A DNA stretch of 7,575 nt from Ornithomonoglobus_A sp034090805 (lineage in GTDB: Bacteria; Bacillota; Clostridia; UBA1381): contig JAXDRV010000015.1 in assembly GCA_034090805.1 (NCBI GenBank), forward strand, positions 1-7,575, read 5' to 3'. Below the pieces are notes generated by a model that did not search any database, was not told where the DNA came from, and worked only from the letters and a program-made list of their open reading frames with translations. This document shows, in pieces, positions 5,806 through 7,575 of this stretch. How positions within the stretch are numbered: position 1 is the stretch's first letter; each line of letters starts with the position of its first letter. A program made the translations under genes and the position numbers.

Positions 5806-7068
5806 ATGGATAAATATATTATGAAAATAACAGGCACCTCCTCAGACGGACGGGGCGTTGCACGGCTTGATAATATGGCGGTATTCGTCAGCGGTGCCGT
5901 AGAGGGCGACGAGGCGGAGGTTGTCATCACAAAAACAAAAAAGCGATTTGCCGAAGGGTATGCGGATAGGATAATCATGCCGTCGGTTCATCGTATACAG
6001 CCGGAATGTCCGTATTTCGGCAAATGCGGCGGCTGCGTCAGCGCAAATACCGATTATGCTTTTGAGCTTGAGAAAAAGGCGGATAACGTTGTGCAGGCAA
6101 TGCGTCGTATCGGCGGCTTTGAGGATTTCAAGGTTGACGGTATCGAAAGCGGCAAATGCAGCGGCTACAGAAATAAGGCGGTGTATAAGCTCAGCGGCAG
6201 CGAGTGCGGGTTTTTCTCCGAAAAAAGTCACAGCGTAACGAATATTGATTACTGCCGCCTGTGCGATGAGCGTGACGGAGAGATAATCTCCGCTGTGAGA
6301 AGCTTTTCGGCGGCAAACGGTGATTGTATCAAGGAGCTTTTTGTAAGACGGGGAAAAAGCACAGGCATGACAATGGTTGCACTTAAGGCGGATAAGCCGA
6401 TAAAAAATATAAATGAGCTTGTGGCGGTGCTTGGGCGCAAGGCGGACTCTGTGATACTTAATACCGGAAAGGAATCCGTCATGCTGTGTGGTAAAGAGCG
6501 TATAGAGGACGAGCTTTTGGGGATTAAATTTGCAATATCGGACAAAAGCTTTTATCAGGTAAATCCGGAAATGACCGAAAGACTTTACCGCTGCGCCCTG
6601 GAATATGCCGCACTCACGGGGAGTGAGAATGTGCTTGATATTTATTGCGGGATAGGCACGATTTCCCTTTGCGCCGCAAGACGTGCAGCGCACGTAGCCG
6701 GAGTTGAGATAGTAAAACAAGCGGTTGAGGACGCACGTGCAAATGCCGAAATGAACGGAATAAAAAATGCGGAATTTTTTGCCTCTGATGCAGCGGCAGC
6801 AGTTCCGAGGCTGATAGCCGAGGGCAAACACCTCGACGTAGTCATACTCGACCCGCCGAGAGCCGGTTCGGACGAGAACACGCTGAATGCGGTGCTGACG
6901 GCTTGCCCGGAAAGAATAGTATACGTATCCTGTAACCCCGCCACCCTCGCCAGAGATTGCCGTATTTTGTCGCAAAGCTACAAAATAACCGCCGCAACGG
7001 CATTTGATATGTTCCCCAGAACGGCTCATGTGGAGTGCGTGGTATTGATGTCAAGGAAAGATAAATAA
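5806..7068 (+). CDS. rlmD: 23S rRNA (uracil-C5)-methyltransferase, RlmD/RumA family
   Basis: Enzymes of this family use S-adenosylmethionine to methylate C5 of a uridine, in E. coli RlmD U1939 of 23S rRNA. The 420-aa protein begins with a TRAM RNA-binding domain (about 1-57). A CPYFGKCGGC motif follows with C68, C74 and C77, which with C150 should hold a 4Fe-4S cluster. The methyltransferase domain has FYQVNPEM (249-256), the SAM loop DIYCGIGTISL (278-288) and ILDPPRAG (347-354). The nucleophile is C376 in SCNPATLARD, and E410 near the C-terminus is the likely general base. GGGAGG (5795-5800) precedes ATG 5806, 13 bp after the pseudouridine synthase stop, so the two are probably cotranscribed. 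Gram-positive members of this family (RlmCD type) may methylate U747 as well as U1939, so the exact target is uncertain. Confidence 0.94.
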   Translation: MDKYIMKITGTSSDGRGVARLDNMAVFVSGAVEGDEAEVVITKTKKRFAEGYADRIIMPSVHRIQPECPYFGKCGGCVSANTDYAFELEKKADNVVQAMRRIGGFEDFKVDGIESGKCSGYRNKAVYKLSGSECGFFSEKSHSVTNIDYCRLCDERDGEIISAVRSFSAANGDCIKELFVRRGKSTGMTMVALKADKPIKNINELVAVLGRKADSVILNTGKESVMLCGKERIEDELLGIKFAISDKSFYQVNPEMTERLYRCALEYAALTGSENVLDIYCGIGTISLCAARRAAHVAGVEIVKQAVEDARANAEMNGIKNAEFFASDAAAAVPRLIAEGKHLDVVILDPPRAGSDENTLNAVLTACPERIVYVSCNPATLARDCRILSQSYKITAATAFDMFPRTAHVECVVLMSRKDK

Positions 7069-7091
7069 GAACCTTAAAGGGGGTATGAAAA

Positions 7092-7575
7092 GTGAAAAAG
7101 ATACCTTTTGTTTTGATGATACTTTTTACCGTATTGTTAAACACATATGCAGTATCGGCACAAACTGCTGTTTTACGGGAGAATGATGCGGTTCCGACTT
7201 TAAAAACGGCAGTGCAAAAATACGGCAATTACTCAACAGGCACCGTGAAATTAACCGCTATGCCTGACTCTTGTCATATTATAATAGCCCAATATAATAA
7301 CAACATATGCATCAATGCGGAGGTCAGAAAATATCGGACCGAAACAGAAGTGTTTAACATCCCCGACGAGGTGGACATGGTAAAGGTGTTTATTTGGAGG
7401 GATCTCAGCGGTATAAAGCCTGTTACGGATGCGGAAATCATTGATATGAAATCCAGTTCTGAACTTGATAAAAAGGTTGAGGCGATAGCAAATAATCTAA
7501 GAACTGGGAAAAACCAAAATGTAATAACTTACAAAACGGAAGAAAATGAACCCCGTGCAGTGATATGGACAAAAG
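7092..7575 (+). CDS. Secreted protein of unknown function, N-terminal part (cut by window end)
   Basis: A GTG at 7092, 8 nt after AAAGGGGG (7076-7083), opens a frame that runs to the window end with no stop (161 codons). The first 23 residues form a clear Sec signal peptide: MKK, a hydrophobic core (PFVLMILFTVLL) and a likely signal peptidase I site after AVSA, before Gln24. The mature part has a block at about 50-117 ending in VKVFIW (97-102) and IKPV (108-111). This resembles a KVFLW...MKPL motif I recall from clostridial extracellular enzymes and surface proteins, but I cannot name the domain. Residues 120-161 are charged and probably a linker or the next domain. It lies 23 bp after rlmD with no visible terminator between, so transcriptional linkage is possible although the functions look unrelated. 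The stop and any catalytic domain lie outside the window. Confidence 0.8.
   Translation, partial: MKKIPFVLMILFTVLLNTYAVSAQTAVLRENDAVPTLKTAVQKYGNYSTGTVKLTAMPDSCHIIIAQYNNNICINAEVRKYRTETEVFNIPDEVDMVKVFIWRDLSGIKPVTDAEIIDMKSSSELDKKVEAIANNLRTGKNQNVITYKTEENEPRAVIWTK

Noticed and set aside
5842..7029. 395-codon open frame on the minus strand opposite rlmD
   Set aside because: It lies wholly antisense to a gene with complete RlmD motifs, its translation shows no recognizable domain, and it is explained by codon bias in the + strand gene.
7085..7186. ATG at 7085 as start of a small ORF
   Set aside because: It stops after 33 codons with no recognizable content, whereas GTG 7092 in another frame gives a signal peptide and a long open frame with good ribosome-binding spacing.

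Overview
The window reads as chromosomal DNA of a low-to-moderate-GC Gram-positive anaerobe of the class Clostridia, probably in or near the Oscillospiraceae/Ruminococcaceae. The clues are strong AGGAGG-type ribosome binding sites, a stand-alone AICAR transformylase without the fused IMP cyclohydrolase domain, an LTA-synthase-like membrane sulfatase, and a secreted protein with a VKVFIW...IKPV motif of a kind I recall from clostridial surface proteins. The genus is an inference. All genes lie on the + strand.

Layout: 1-126 holds three back-to-back inverted repeats just ahead of the first gene. 165-1337 (AICAR transformylase) and 1359-2624 (purD) are two late purine-biosynthesis genes 21 bp apart. 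2640-4571, 15 bp further on, encodes a multi-pass membrane phosphoglycerol transferase of the LTA synthase family. 4572-4892 is the only long non-coding gap. It holds two tandem, diverged copies of a hairpin-rich module, and the second copy supplies the ribosome binding site and start codon of the next gene. 4893-5792 (RluA-family 23S rRNA pseudouridine synthase) and 5806-7068 (RlmD-like 23S rRNA m5U methyltransferase) form an rRNA-modification pair 13 bp apart. 7092-7575 is the 5' part of a secreted protein gene, cut by the window end.

The genes fall into two probable transcription units: purine synthesis plus envelope polymer synthesis, then ribosomal RNA modification, perhaps with the secreted protein attached. 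The protein-coding content is mostly ordinary housekeeping.

The most interesting signal is the tandem module at 4592-4898. In exact 186-bp register, one stem keeps seven base pairs between the copies, six of them by changing both partners, while its loop stays largely conserved. This points to selection on a folded RNA or single-stranded DNA. I cannot tell from this window whether it is a duplicated cis-regulatory leader, a non-coding RNA, or a palindromic mobile repeat that has been co-opted as a translation start. The second most interesting signal is the hairpin cluster at 1-126, which includes an 18-bp perfect inverted repeat.
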